A DNA stretch of 64,000 nt from assembly GCF_022346945.1 (NCBI RefSeq), contig NZ_JAKRNI010000006.1:48766-112765 (forward strand), in the 5' to 3' direction. This document shows, piece after piece, positions 1 through 9,884 of the stretch; positions within the stretch are counted from its first letter, which is position 1; each line of letters opens with the position of its first letter. The translations under genes and the position numbers were made by a program. Source of the DNA: Microbacterium sp. ACRRU. Its GTDB lineage: Bacteria > Actinomycetota > Actinomycetes > Actinomycetales > Microbacteriaceae. The notes below the pieces were generated by a model that was given only the letters and a program-made list of their open reading frames with translations, was not told where the DNA came from and searched no databases.

Positions 1-2314
1 GCACGGCGGGACGCAGCAGCACGGTGTCGCGCCATCCCCCGGCCGCGCGCAGACCGTGCGGCAGGCGCGTCGCGACCGCCGAGACGCCGCCGCGGTCGAA
101 CGCGACGACATGGTCGGATGCCAGCCCCGCGGCCTCGAGCGGACGGTACAGCGAGAAGCGCTCGGGGCAGTCGCGCCGCACGCGCAGCGCACGCGACGTG
201 ACGAGGAGCTTCGCGCGACCGCTCTCGTCCACGGTCGGGGTGTCCGCACCGTCGGCGTCGATCTCCGCGAGCAGACGCGCCCGTTCGCCGAAGTCGACGG
301 CGCGGCGGTTGTCGGGGTCGACGAGCGACTGCTCCCACAGCTCCGAGCCCTGGTAGACGTCCGGCACGCCGGGGCCGGCGATCTGCAGCAGCTTCGCCGC
401 CAGGCCGTTCGACCAGCCGTCGCCGGCGATCTCATCCACGAAGGCCCGGACACGCGCCGCGGCGGGACCGGTGGCGGCATCGACCACCGCGTGCATGCGC
501 TCCTCGAACGCCTCGTCCTGCTCCCACCAGCCGGTGACCTCGGAGGCCTCGCGTGCGGCCTTCTCGGCATACGCGTGGAGACGTTCGCGGTACTCCGCCA
601 GCCCGTCGGAGGTGGATGCCGAAGCCGGCCACGCGCCGACGATCGCCTGCCACAGCAGCGCGTCGAACGGACCGTGCCCGGTGGAGGCGATGCCGCGGAA
701 CTCCTCGAGCACCTCGCCCCACCGCTCCGGGATCTCGGCGAGCACCGCGATGCGCGCGCGGGTGTCCTCGCCGCGCTTGGTGTCGTGCGTCGACAGCGTC
801 GTCATGGCCGTGGGCCACGACGCCTGACGACCGGCCTGAGCAGCGTGGAATCCGGGCACGTCGAGCGAGAACTGCCCCGGGTCGCCGCCGACCTCGGTGA
901 GCGAACCGAGACGCGTGAAGCGGTAGAACGCGGTGTCCTCCACGCCCTTGGCCATGACCGGGCCCGTGGTCTGCTGGAAGCGCCACGCGATCTCGAGGTC
1001 GGTGTCGGCGAGGACCGGGACCAGTTTCTCGATGACGTCACCGAGTTCGGGGCGGCGGACCTCCGCCTCGCCCGCGGCGGCGTCGAGGTGCCGACGGCCG
1101 GCGGGGAGGTAGGACCGGTACACGGGGAAGCACGCGAGGATCTCGGCGAGCGCGTCCTGCAGCGCCTCCGCGTCGAACTCCTCGCGCAGCGCCGCGGGCA
1201 GCCCGCGCACGATGCGCCGGATCTCGGACACCTGGATCGTGTCGGCGATGCGCCGCTTGGTGTCGTGGATGAGGTCGTGCCATCCGGTCAGCTCGGGCAG
1301 ATCGCTCTCGCGGCGAAGGCGGGCATCGAGTCCGTCCAGCGCGGCTTCGCCCGCGGGGTCGGTGAGCACGCGGTCGATCTCGGCGAGCGCGTCGTAGCCG
1401 GTCGTCCCCGCGGTCTTCCACCACGAGGGCAGGGCTTCGCCGTGCTCGAGGATCTTCTCCACGAGCACGTAGCCCGCCTCGGGTCCGCCGGCCTCGGTGA
1501 GCGCCGCGGACAGGAGGTCGAGGTACCCGCCGGGGTCGACGAGCCCGTCCGGATGGTCGACGCGCAGACCGTCGGCGAGGCCCTCGCGTACCCAGCGGAG
1601 GATCTCGGCGTGCGTGGCCTCGAACACCTCGGGCCGCTCGACCCGCACGCCGGCGAGGGTCGTGACGGCGAAGAAGCGACGGTAGTTCAGGTCGGCGGCC
1701 TCGTCCTGCCAGAACCGCAGCTCGAAGTTCTGCGCCTCGAGCACGGCAGCGACGGCAGCGCGAGAGCCCGCGGCAGCGGCATCCGTCCCCGTCCCCGGAG
1801 CGACCGGGAACACGTGGTCGTAGTAGCGGATGAGACCGTCGGGGGCGTCGGGGGCGGGGGTCGGGTCGTACGAGATCTCGTCGATCACCTCGGCGAGGTC
1901 GGCACCGAGCACGGGCACCCGCACCTTGCCGTCGCCGAACTCCCAGTCGATGTCGAAAGCGTCGGCGTGCGCGGACGATCGCCCTTGCCGCAGCACGTCC
2001 CACCACCACGCGTTCGCGCGGGGGTCCGAGACGCCCATGTGATTGGGCACGATGTCGATCAGGATGCCGAGTCCCTGCGCGCGCGCCGCGTCGGCGAACC
2101 GTGCCAGCCCTTCGGCGCCGCCCCGCGCGGGGTCGACACGCGTGACATCGACGACGTCGTAGCCGTGATCCGAACCCGGCGTCGCCTCGAGAAGAGGCGA
2201 CAGGTACGCCCACGACACCCCGAGGTCACGGAGATAGCCCGTGACCTCGGCGGCGGTGTCGAGGGGGAAGGATTCGCGGATCTGCAGGCGGTAGGTCGAA
2301 AGCGGATGCCGCAT
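1..2314 (-). CDS. treY: malto-oligosyltrehalose synthase, 3' end cut by window edge
   Basis: Converts the reducing-end maltosyl unit of a malto-oligosaccharide to a trehalosyl unit, the first committed step of the TreY-TreZ trehalose pathway in the cytoplasm. The frame opens with MRHPLSTYRLQIRESFPLD, the usual TreY N-terminus, and contains GYDVVDVTRVDP and DIVPNHMGVS, which are alpha-amylase (GH13) family regions. About 771 codons are in the window with no stop, so only a short C-terminus should be missing, since family members run about 770-800 residues. The start lies 6 bases after the treX stop, so the two genes are one operon. treZ is expected next, outside the window. Confidence 0.93.
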   Translation of the reverse strand, partial: MRHPLSTYRLQIRESFPLDTAAEVTGYLRDLGVSWAYLSPLLEATPGSDHGYDVVDVTRVDPARGGAEGLARFADAARAQGLGILIDIVPNHMGVSDPRANAWWWDVLRQGRSSAHADAFDIDWEFGDGKVRVPVLGADLAEVIDEISYDPTPAPDAPDGLIRYYDHVFPVAPGTGTDAAAAGSRAAVAAVLEAQNFELRFWQDEAADLNYRRFFAVTTLAGVRVERPEVFEATHAEILRWVREGLADGLRVDHPDGLVDPGGYLDLLSAALTEAGGPEAGYVLVEKILEHGEALPSWWKTAGTTGYDALAEIDRVLTDPAGEAALDGLDARLRRESDLPELTGWHDLIHDTKRRIADTIQVSEIRRIVRGLPAALREEFDAEALQDALAEILACFPVYRSYLPAGRRHLDAAAGEAEVRRPELGDVIEKLVPVLADTDLEIAWRFQQTTGPVMAKGVEDTAFYRFTRLGSLTEVGGDPGQFSLDVPGFHAAQAGRQASWPTAMTTLSTHDTKRGEDTRARIAVLAEIPERWGEVLEEFRGIASTGHGPFDALLWQAIVGAWPASASTSDGLAEYRERLHAYAEKAAREASEVTGWWEQDEAFEERMHAVVDAATGPAAARVRAFVDEIAGDGWSNGLAAKLLQIAGPGVPDVYQGSELWEQSLVDPDNRRAVDFGERARLLAEIDADGADTPTVDESGRAKLLVTSRALRVRRDCPERFSLYRPLEAAGLASDHVVAFDRGGVSAVATRLPHGLRAAGGWRDTVLLRPAV

Positions 2315-2320
2315 TCTGGA

Positions 2321-4543
<2,223 letters not shown>

Positions 4544-4607
4544 GATAGACCAGCAAAGTTTCCGCCCGATACGGGGGCACCGTCGTTGACAGCACCCCCC
4601 GCGGGCA

Positions 4608-5105
4608 CTATGCGCGCTCGGGCGGGTTCTGCAGCAGATCGATGCGTTCGTCGAGGTACCGAGCGAGCGGCACATAACCGCCCTGCGCGCTCCACCGCAC
4701 GGCGGGCTCGTCACCGCGCAGGACGAGAACCGCACCGCCGGTCTCGGTCCCGGTGGGATCGAGGGGATGCCACCCGATGTGCACCGTCTCGCCCTCCGGT
4801 ACCCCGCCCCGATGGGCGGCGGCGGCGAGCTCGGCGCGGCGCCGCTGGGATTCGGCGGCGAACCCCCGTCGGACCTCGGCATGCGAGCGGACGATCTCGC
4901 CCGTGGCCAGGATCGAGTCTTCGGTGAGCAGGAGCACACCGAGGTGCCACGCCCGGCCGCGCTCCACGATGCGAGGAGCGCGAGGGATGCCGAAGAACCG
5001 GCGTCCCTCCTGCAGCTCGCCGAGCCGTTCTCGAGGCGCATCGACGAGACGTCGACGCGCCGCGTCCAGCAGATCGGCCGTGCGGGCGGCTCCCGCCGCG
5101 GTCAC
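4608..5105 (-). CDS. hypothetical protein, 165 aa
   Basis: No function recognised. The protein is 165 residues with no signal peptide or membrane segment. An alpha-helical N-terminal third is rich in Arg, followed by a mixed beta region with several Trp (RAWHLGVLLL, HIGWHPLDP, VRWSAQGGYVPL). Its start overlaps the stop of the upstream coiled-coil gene by 4 bases (ATGA), which argues for translational coupling. Third-position GC and codon use match its neighbours. Homologues may carry enzyme names in databases, but I see no catalytic motif that would justify one. Confidence 0.75.
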   Translation of the reverse strand: MTAAGAARTADLLDAARRRLVDAPRERLGELQEGRRFFGIPRAPRIVERGRAWHLGVLLLTEDSILATGEIVRSHAEVRRGFAAESQRRRAELAAAAHRGGVPEGETVHIGWHPLDPTGTETGGAVLVLRGDEPAVRWSAQGGYVPLARYLDERIDLLQNPPERA

Positions 5106-5953
5106 GGAGTCGCCTCGTCCAGAGCCGACCGGGCCTGCTCGAGGGTGCGCTCCGCGGCGGTCGCGTCCGCGCGCGCGGATGCCGTCTGCGCCTCGGCGGC
5201 CTCGACGGCGGTGTCCGCGGCATCGGCGTCCCGCTCGACGCGCGCAAGTTCGGCCCGCAGAGCATCGACACGCTCTCTCACCCGGTCGGCCTTCTCGCGC
5301 GCGGTGGTCTCGCGCGCGCGAGCCGCCGAGAGGGCGCGCTCGGCGTCGGAGCGCGCGCGTTCGGCGTCCCGCACGGCGCGCTCAGCGGCCTTGCGGGCGC
5401 GGCGCTGCGCGAGGTCGTCCCGCTCGGGAGGAGCGTCCGCCACCGTCGGGCGGTCCGGCACCGACCCGGCCACCGCTCGCGACGGGTCGGTGTCGTCCGC
5501 GAGGTCGATCGGGACGATCAGACGCCCCGTCAGCACGAGGGCGGCGGCATCGGGGTCGATGACCGCGGCGTTGATGGTCTTCTCCACCGCGTCCCGCATG
5601 GCCGGGCTCAACGGCGAGTCGGCCTCCGCGGCGAGGTCGGCCGCGCGTCGCGCGAGAGCCGCCACCAGCTGTCGGCGCTGGCGCCCGAGGCGCGTCAGCT
5701 CGGCGGCATCCGCGTCGTCCTGAGCCTCGCGCAGTGCGTGCGACAGTTCGACGGCCTCGGCCAGCTGCCCGTCGCGCGCCAGCAGGTTGACCGCCCACGC
5801 CGCGAGGGTGGGCTTGCGCAGCTTCGCGATGCGGCGCCCGGCCGCACCGCCCACCTCCTCGGCACGGGCGTTGCGCGCCGCGGTGAACTGCGCCGGGGGA
5901 AGGGCGAGCAGGTCGGCCGCCACCTCGTCGAGGAGGGTCGCCGCGTCGCTCAT
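5102..5953 (-). CDS. coiled-coil hypothetical protein, 283 aa
   Basis: No function recognised. The first half is helical with a conserved-looking RKPTLAAWAVNLLAR segment. Residues of about 170-283 are a long Ala/Arg/Glu heptad-rich region with repeated RDAERARSDAERALSAARAR-type sequence, predicted to be a coiled coil. There are no membrane segments. I chose the ATG at 5953 (MSDAATLLDEV) because the upstream extension overlaps the ppGpp synthetase stop region and reads as low-complexity Arg/Pro. Its stop overlaps the next gene by 4 bases, so the two are probably co-translated and may act together. Confidence 0.8.
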   Translation of the reverse strand: MSDAATLLDEVAADLLALPPAQFTAARNARAEEVGGAAGRRIAKLRKPTLAAWAVNLLARDGQLAEAVELSHALREAQDDADAAELTRLGRQRRQLVAALARRAADLAAEADSPLSPAMRDAVEKTINAAVIDPDAAALVLTGRLIVPIDLADDTDPSRAVAGSVPDRPTVADAPPERDDLAQRRARKAAERAVRDAERARSDAERALSAARARETTAREKADRVRERVDALRAELARVERDADAADTAVEAAEAQTASARADATAAERTLEQARSALDEATP

Positions 5954-5975
5954 CCCTCCATTGTGGCCCGCGGAA

Positions 5976-6653
5976 TCACAGCGGGACCACCCCGGGCCGC
6001 GGCCCGCGGATCTGTCGGTGCAGGCGCTCCATGCGCGCGTCGAGCTCCGCCGCGGTGTCGGCGGCATCCTTCAGTTCGGCGAGGAGATCTTCGGGCACGA
6101 GCCGGTCGTACTTGTAGTAGATCTTGTGCTCGAGACTCGCCCAGAAATCCATCGCGATCGTGCGGAACTGCACCTCGACGGGCACGTCGACGCGACCTGT
6201 CGACAAGTAGACGGGCACCTCGACGATGACGTGCAGGCTCTTGTACCCGTTCGCCTTCGGGCGGGCGATGTAGTCCTTCACATCGCGCACGGTGATGTCG
6301 TCCTGCTGGGTCAACAGCCGCGAGAGGCGGTACGCGTCGTCGACGAAACTGCACGTGATCCGGATGCCGGCGATGTCGGTGATCGCGCTACGGATGGCGT
6401 CGAAGTCGGGCTCGATCCCCTTGCGGCGCACTTTGTCGACCAGGCTGTCCGGCGACTTCACGCGGCTGGAGACGTGCTCGATCGGGTTGTAGGCGTGCAT
6501 CTCCTGGAACTCCTCGCGGAGGATCGAGATCTTCGTCTCGACCTCGGCGAGACCGAAGCGGTACTCCATGAGGAAGCGCTGGAACTCGTCGCGCAGCGCA
6601 CGCAGGGACGCACCGGACACCGTGATCTGCTGCTCGTCCAGCGGGTCGGACAT
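5976..6653 (-). CDS. small alarmone synthetase, RelA/SpoT synthetase domain only
   Basis: Transfers pyrophosphate from ATP to GDP or GTP to make (p)ppGpp. At 225 residues it has only the synthetase domain, with no HD hydrolase, TGS or ACT domain, so it is of the RelQ/YjbM size class. Visible family blocks: RVKSPDSLVDKVRRKG, DIAGIRITCSFVDDAYRL, ARPKANGYKSLHVIVEV with the G-loop Tyr, and EVQFRTIAMDFWASLEHK carrying the catalytic Glu-x-Gln. It sits 22 bases upstream of the coiled-coil gene on the same strand, so it may head a three-gene transcript. A bifunctional Rel enzyme is expected elsewhere in the genome. Confidence 0.92.
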   Translation of the reverse strand: MSDPLDEQQITVSGASLRALRDEFQRFLMEYRFGLAEVETKISILREEFQEMHAYNPIEHVSSRVKSPDSLVDKVRRKGIEPDFDAIRSAITDIAGIRITCSFVDDAYRLSRLLTQQDDITVRDVKDYIARPKANGYKSLHVIVEVPVYLSTGRVDVPVEVQFRTIAMDFWASLEHKIYYKYDRLVPEDLLAELKDAADTAAELDARMERLHRQIRGPRPGVVPL

Positions 6654-6695
6654 GGCCCCGACGGTACCGATCGCGCCTACGAGGGCGCTGAGAGC

Positions 6696-6833
6696 TCACC
6701 CGCTCTGCGGAGTGGCATCCCGGGGGATGAGCTCGCCGTCCACCACGTCGATCGCCGTGAGCTGAGCGAAGATCTCGGGGAGCTCGCCCGGGTCGTCAGG
6801 GTCGGGAACAGAGGGGAGGCGGGGGTCGCGCAC
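6696..6833 (-). CDS. small hypothetical protein, 45 aa
   Basis: A very short frame starting at GTG 6833 and reading VRDPRLPSVPDPDDPGELPE at its N-terminus. It is acidic and proline-rich with no membrane segment. The GTG is preceded by AAGGA at a 7-base gap, a good ribosome binding site, and this fixes the start: longer in-frame starts add Arg/Pro sequence overlapping the opposite-strand gene promoter. No family recognised. It lies 42 bases upstream of the ppGpp synthetase start, on the same strand. Confidence 0.55.
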   Translation of the reverse strand: MRDPRLPSVPDPDDPGELPEIFAQLTAIDVVDGELIPRDATPQSG

Positions 6834-6951
6834 GGTGGCATCCTTCCGTGGTTGCCCCCACGATCGCAGAGCGGCAGGGCGCAGCGGGTGGCCTTGACAC
6901 CCCGCTGCCGGACGCTTAGCCCCCGGGTGAACCGCCGGTATCGTGGTGGGC

Positions 6952-7278
6952 ATGGGCACGATCTTCTACGGCGGAGGCGGCACGTCGGTCCACATCGAGG
7001 ACCGCGCGCTGGCACACCTCAAGGTCGTCATCTCGACGAAGCTGCGTCGCGGCGAGAGCTTCACGCTCTCGTGGCAGCACCCCGAAGACCAGCCGCGGGG
7101 GCGCAGCACGCTGTGGCTGCATCCGGCGATCCCGCTCCGCTTCGTGTTCGACGAAGCCGAGCCCACCACCCTCAGCCGCGAGTGGATCGAACGCCTCGCG
7201 GAGTCGGCGAACTCATCGGGCGGCATCATGCTCGTGCCCGAGGACGTGGCGCCCGCCGAAGAAGCGCCCCGGCGCTGA
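6952..7278 (+). CDS. DUF7882-like small protein, copy 1
   Basis: A 108-residue protein with the motif HIEDRALAHLKVVISTKLRR, then GESFTLSW, a WLHPAIPLRFVFDE segment and a C-terminal AESANSSGGIMLVPED. I associate this short family with Microbacteriaceae (I believe Pfam DUF7882); members are sometimes mislabelled as ATP-dependent DNA ligase, which nothing here supports. The start at ATG 6952 begins MGTIFYGG, matching the other copies. Two relatives follow at 7281-7598 and 7707-8024, so the locus is a tandem but alternating-strand paralogue cluster. Function unknown. Confidence 0.85.
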   Translation: MGTIFYGGGGTSVHIEDRALAHLKVVISTKLRRGESFTLSWQHPEDQPRGRSTLWLHPAIPLRFVFDEAEPTTLSREWIERLAESANSSGGIMLVPEDVAPAEEAPRR

Positions 7279-7280
7279 GG

Positions 7281-7598
7281 TCAGCCCTCTTCGACGAGGG
7301 TGTCCTCCGAAGGTTCGGGCGTGATCGACAGGCCATTGGGACCGGATGCCGCGAGCATGAGGTCTTCCACCCAGACCCGGTTGATCCGCGGCTGACGGCT
7401 GCCGTAGAAGTGGAACTGGATCGGCACCGACGGGTGCATCCAGAAGCTGCGGCGACCGCTTCCGTCTCCGACCTCGACGTCGAACATGAACGACTCGGAG
7501 CGGCGCAGCTTGTTCATGACCACGATTCGCAGGTGCGCCAGCGTGCGGTCATCGATGTCGACGGCGTTCGCGACGGTGTCGTAGATGAATCGGCCCAT
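7281..7598 (-). CDS. DUF7882-like small protein, divergent copy 2
   Basis: A 105-residue relative of the flanking genes on the opposite strand. It keeps the layout MGRFIYDTVANAVDIDDRTL, then LAHLRIVVMNKLRRSESF, WMHPSVPIQFHFYG and a C-terminal LAASGPNGLSITPEP. It differs from copies 1 and 3 at many positions: the TLSW segment is replaced by MFDVEVGDG, and the NSANSSGG box by AASGPNG. Its stop lies 3 bases from the stop of copy 1, so the two are convergent. It shares the 108-base interval upstream with copy 3, which is divergent from it. Function unknown. Confidence 0.82.
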   Translation of the reverse strand: MGRFIYDTVANAVDIDDRTLAHLRIVVMNKLRRSESFMFDVEVGDGSGRRSFWMHPSVPIQFHFYGSRQPRINRVWVEDLMLAASGPNGLSITPEPSEDTLVEEG

Positions 7599-7706
7599 GA
7601 CAGGGAGCCTATCCGAGAGCGGTGTCCTGCCGCTGTGCGGTGCCACGTCACGGTCCTCGGAATCAACCCCCGGCGGAACGGCCCGACCCGCCGATACCGT
7701 GAAGCA

Positions 7707-8024
7707 GTGGGAACGCTCTACTACGGGGACATTGCGACCCCCATCGAGATCGAGGATCGTGCGCTTGCGCACGTGAAAGTCGTCATCGCGACCAAGCTCC
7801 GGCGCGGGGAGAGCTTCACGCTTTCCTGGACGCATGGGCCGGGTCAAGAGGTCGGTCGCAGCACGGTGTGGCTGCACCCCTCGATCCCCCTGCGTTTCGT
7901 CTTCGACGACCCCGAGCCGGCGCTGCTCAGCCGCGCGTGGGTGGAGGAACTGGCGAACTCCGCCAACTCCTCCGGCGGGTTGCTCCTCGTCCCCGAGCCG
8001 GGGACCGAGGAATCGAGCGCCTGA
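7707..8024 (+). CDS. DUF7882-like small protein, copy 3
   Basis: A 105-residue protein starting at GTG 7707 (MGTLYYGDIATPIEIEDRAL), with AHVKVVIATKLRRGESFTL, WLHPSIPLRFVFDDPEP and ELANSANSSGGLLLVPEPG. It is clearly closest to copy 1. The ATG-free start is supported by homology beginning exactly there. It is convergent with the small minus-strand gene ending at 8026. I see no catalytic residues; the conserved basic helix (KLRR) followed by beta strands would be compatible with a small nucleic-acid-binding or protein-binding fold, but that is a guess. Confidence 0.84.
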   Translation: MGTLYYGDIATPIEIEDRALAHVKVVIATKLRRGESFTLSWTHGPGQEVGRSTVWLHPSIPLRFVFDDPEPALLSRAWVEELANSANSSGGLLLVPEPGTEESSA

Positions 8025-8025
8025 G

Positions 8026-8280
8026 TCAGGCGCTGCGCTGATCGAGGATCTCGCGCGCGCCCTCTTCGACGGCCGTGGGGATGACCAGTGGCCGCCCGGC
8101 CGAGAAAGCCTCCCACTCACGCAGCACGACGGTTTCGACATGCGCGGGGTCTTCGCCGGGGTAGTCACGACGCAAGCGCGAGACGACGGAGCGGAGGGAT
8201 GCCACCGGCACACCATCGACCGCGTGGACGGCGTCGACGGCGGTCACGCGAGTGCGCGGCTCAATGGCGTTGTCGTCCAT
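8026..8280 (-). CDS. small three-helix-bundle protein, 84 aa
   Basis: An all-helical protein of 84 residues, with VASLRSVVSRLRRDYPGEDP, then HVETVVLREWEAFSAGRP and IPTAVEEGAREILDQ. The pattern resembles the actinobacterial three-helix bundle dimerization domain family of small proteins. No enzyme motif is present. It is downstream of the MarR gene 8368-8913 on the same strand, separated by an AT-rich promoter-like island with a perfect 19-bp palindrome, which suggests it has its own regulated promoter. Confidence 0.7.
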   Translation of the reverse strand: MDDNAIEPRTRVTAVDAVHAVDGVPVASLRSVVSRLRRDYPGEDPAHVETVVLREWEAFSAGRPLVIPTAVEEGAREILDQRSA

Positions 8281-8327
8281 GCCCTCATGGTTTCACGGAC
8301 CGAACACTATTCCTAATACTCAGAATT

Positions 8328-8346
8328 AAACTAGGCTTCCTAGTTT
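8328..8346. promoter_or_regulatory. 19-bp perfect palindrome in an AT-rich island
   Basis: Reads AAACTAGG, CTT, CCTAGTTT: 8-bp arms around a 3-base centre. It lies in roughly 50 bases that are far more AT-rich than the rest of the window, upstream of the small gene starting at 8280 and 21 bases past the MarR stop. It could be a MarR-family operator over the promoter of the 8280 gene, or a short terminator for the MarR gene. The missing long T-run favours the operator reading. Confidence 0.45.
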
Positions 8347-8367
8347 CTTATGCGGCGCGGGTATCCG

Positions 8368-8913
8368 TCACAGGGCCGCGTCGGCGTCGACCGGAACGCC
8401 CGCCCCTTCGGGGTGGGGGTCGACCTGGTCGACGGCATCCTGCAGACGCGCCAGGCAGGCGATCACCGTCGCGCACTCCTCGGGCGTCATGTCGACCACG
8501 GCCGCCATCATGCGGGAATGCATCGAACCGAGCGTCGCGCGCACCTCGGCATCGCTGGCCTCCGTGGCGACCACGTGGATGCTGCGACGGTCGGTGGGGT
8601 GGGGCACGCGCGTGACGTGGCCGGACTTCTCCAGGCGATCGATGATGGCGGTGGTCGACGCCGTCGAGACGCCGAGGTAGCGCGTCAGTTCGCTCGGTGA
8701 GACCAACCGGCCCTGGCCGGTGGCCCGGAGGAGATAGCGCAGAACGAGCAGCTCGTTCTCGCCCATCGACATCGATTCGCGCGTGCGACGCCGCATCGCC
8801 ACCTCTGCCGCGCGGTACACGCGGAAGGCCTGCAGCACCTCGACGGCACGTCGACGGCGGTCTTCCTCGGTCACGCCGTACCAGTAGCGCGACGAATGCG
8901 AGCCGTTCTCCAC
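8368..8913 (-). CDS. MarR family transcriptional regulator
   Basis: A 181-residue winged-helix repressor. The HTH reads SPSELTRYLGVSTASTTAII, followed by the wing VTRVPHPTDRRSIHVVAT, which is the MarR DxRxx signature. The N-terminus is extended by about 50 residues relative to minimal MarR proteins and is Arg-rich. It is divergent from a second MarR gene at 9061 with 147 bases between them, an arrangement that usually means shared operators. The ligand and target are not visible. The downstream small protein at 8280 is a possible target. Confidence 0.88.
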   Translation of the reverse strand: MENGSHSSRYWYGVTEEDRRRRAVEVLQAFRVYRAAEVAMRRRTRESMSMGENELLVLRYLLRATGQGRLVSPSELTRYLGVSTASTTAIIDRLEKSGHVTRVPHPTDRRSIHVVATEASDAEVRATLGSMHSRMMAAVVDMTPEECATVIACLARLQDAVDQVDPHPEGAGVPVDADAAL

Positions 8914-8925
8914 CTCGGCATCCTA

Positions 8926-8973
8926 TGTCAGAGAGGCACGAAGAGGCCCCTGTCTGTACGCGTGCCTGACAGG
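8926..8973. promoter_or_regulatory. candidate operator between two divergent MarR genes
   Basis: Contains two nested inverted repeats. TGTCAG plus GGCACG (8926-8940) faces CGTGCCTGACA (8961-8971), and CCTGTC (8949-8954) faces GACAGG (8968-8973). It is followed by an AT-rich GTGAATATAT stretch that could be the -10 region of the plus-strand gene. The position between two autoregulator-type genes makes a shared MarR operator likely, but no binding data can be read from sequence. Confidence 0.4.
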
Positions 8974-9060
8974 TACGATGGTGAATATATCGGAAATCTA
9001 CTTGATCGAGACAAGAGATACACGGAACACGAGATATCCCGTCCGGGGGTGACGAAGCGA

Positions 9061-9540
9061 ATGACCACCGAGCACGACGTGGTGAAGGCGATCGACAACC
9101 TTTCCGAATCGGGCGCCGCATCCGAGCGCATCGCTCTGCAGTCACTGGGCATCGGCCCCAACGACGCCAAGGTTCTGCGCTTCCTGCTCGACCGTGATCA
9201 CAGCGGGGAGCAGGTGACTCCCCGCCTCCTCGCGGAAATGCTGGGGATCTCGTCTGCGGCCACCACCGCCCTCATCGACCGCCTCGCCGACGCCGGCTGG
9301 GTGGAGCGCATCCCCTTCCCGGGGGACCGTCGTTCCATCGTGGTGCGCGCCACGATCGACGAATCCTCGCCGGCGCGACGCCTGCTGTCCGTGCGCCGGG
9401 CGTCGGTGGCCGCGGCCGCGGCCCAGTTGGGCGCCCCCGAGCGCCGCGTCGTGAGGGAGTTCCTCGATGAGGTCGCCCGGGTCGAGACGCGAGAGATCGC
9501 CCGGCTCCGCCCCCGCGAGCAAGAAGCCCGCCCCGCCTGA
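9061..9540 (+). CDS. MarR family transcriptional regulator
   Basis: A 159-residue winged-helix protein. The HTH reads TPRLLAEMLGISSAATTALI, with the wing VERIPFPGDRRSIVVRAT. I chose ATG 9061 (MTTEHDVVKAIDNL); an upstream GTG would extend across the shared regulatory region. HTH and wing are similar to those of the divergent 8368-8913 protein, so the pair probably arose by duplication and may recognise related sites. The C-terminal helix is rich in Glu/Arg. Target genes are not obvious from context. Confidence 0.88.
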   Translation: MTTEHDVVKAIDNLSESGAASERIALQSLGIGPNDAKVLRFLLDRDHSGEQVTPRLLAEMLGISSAATTALIDRLADAGWVERIPFPGDRRSIVVRATIDESSPARRLLSVRRASVAAAAAQLGAPERRVVREFLDEVARVETREIARLRPREQEARPA

Positions 9541-9560
9541 CCGGCGGGACGGGCGTCCGC

Positions 9561-9806
9561 TCATCCGTTCGTGCGGCCGGTCTCCTGCTGCAGGCGCTCG
9601 ATCTGCTCGGACGCCTCCGCCTTGGTCAGATCGGCGGGGATCTCCTCCCCCGCCTCGCGGGCGAGAGTGTCGATGTAGCTGCGCTGCGGCGCGGTCATCG
9701 GCTCGTCGCCGGTGACCCAGTCGGACGGGTCCTTCTCCGCCGGGTTGGCTCCCTCACGGGGTGCGCCGAGAGTCTCTTCTTCGTGGTCACGAGGGGCATC
9801 GGTCAT
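9561..9806 (-). CDS. DUF3072 domain protein, 81 aa
   Basis: A small acidic protein. Residues of about 29-75 read DWVTGDEPMTAPQRSYIDTL, then AREAGEEIPADLTKAEASEQ, which matches the DUF3072 pattern (MT-x-x-Q, AGE, LTKAEAS). The fold resembles a small SAP-like helical hairpin; function is unknown. The N-terminal third is a disordered Asp/Glu/Pro-rich tail. It is convergent with the MarR gene ending at 9540 and divergent from the hydrolase starting at 9885. Confidence 0.85.
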   Translation of the reverse strand: MTDAPRDHEEETLGAPREGANPAEKDPSDWVTGDEPMTAPQRSYIDTLAREAGEEIPADLTKAEASEQIERLQQETGRTNG

Positions 9807-9884
9807 GGCGCCAGGCTAGGCGTCGGGTCATGGCGCTCCACCGGGATTGACAGGTGCGCTCGACGAGTGCGGCATCCTGGTGTG

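Noticed and set aside
4584..4612. A TTGACA followed by TATG at a near-ideal spacing on the plus strand
   Set aside because: No plus-strand gene follows; it lies at the 3' end of a minus-strand gene. Probably chance.
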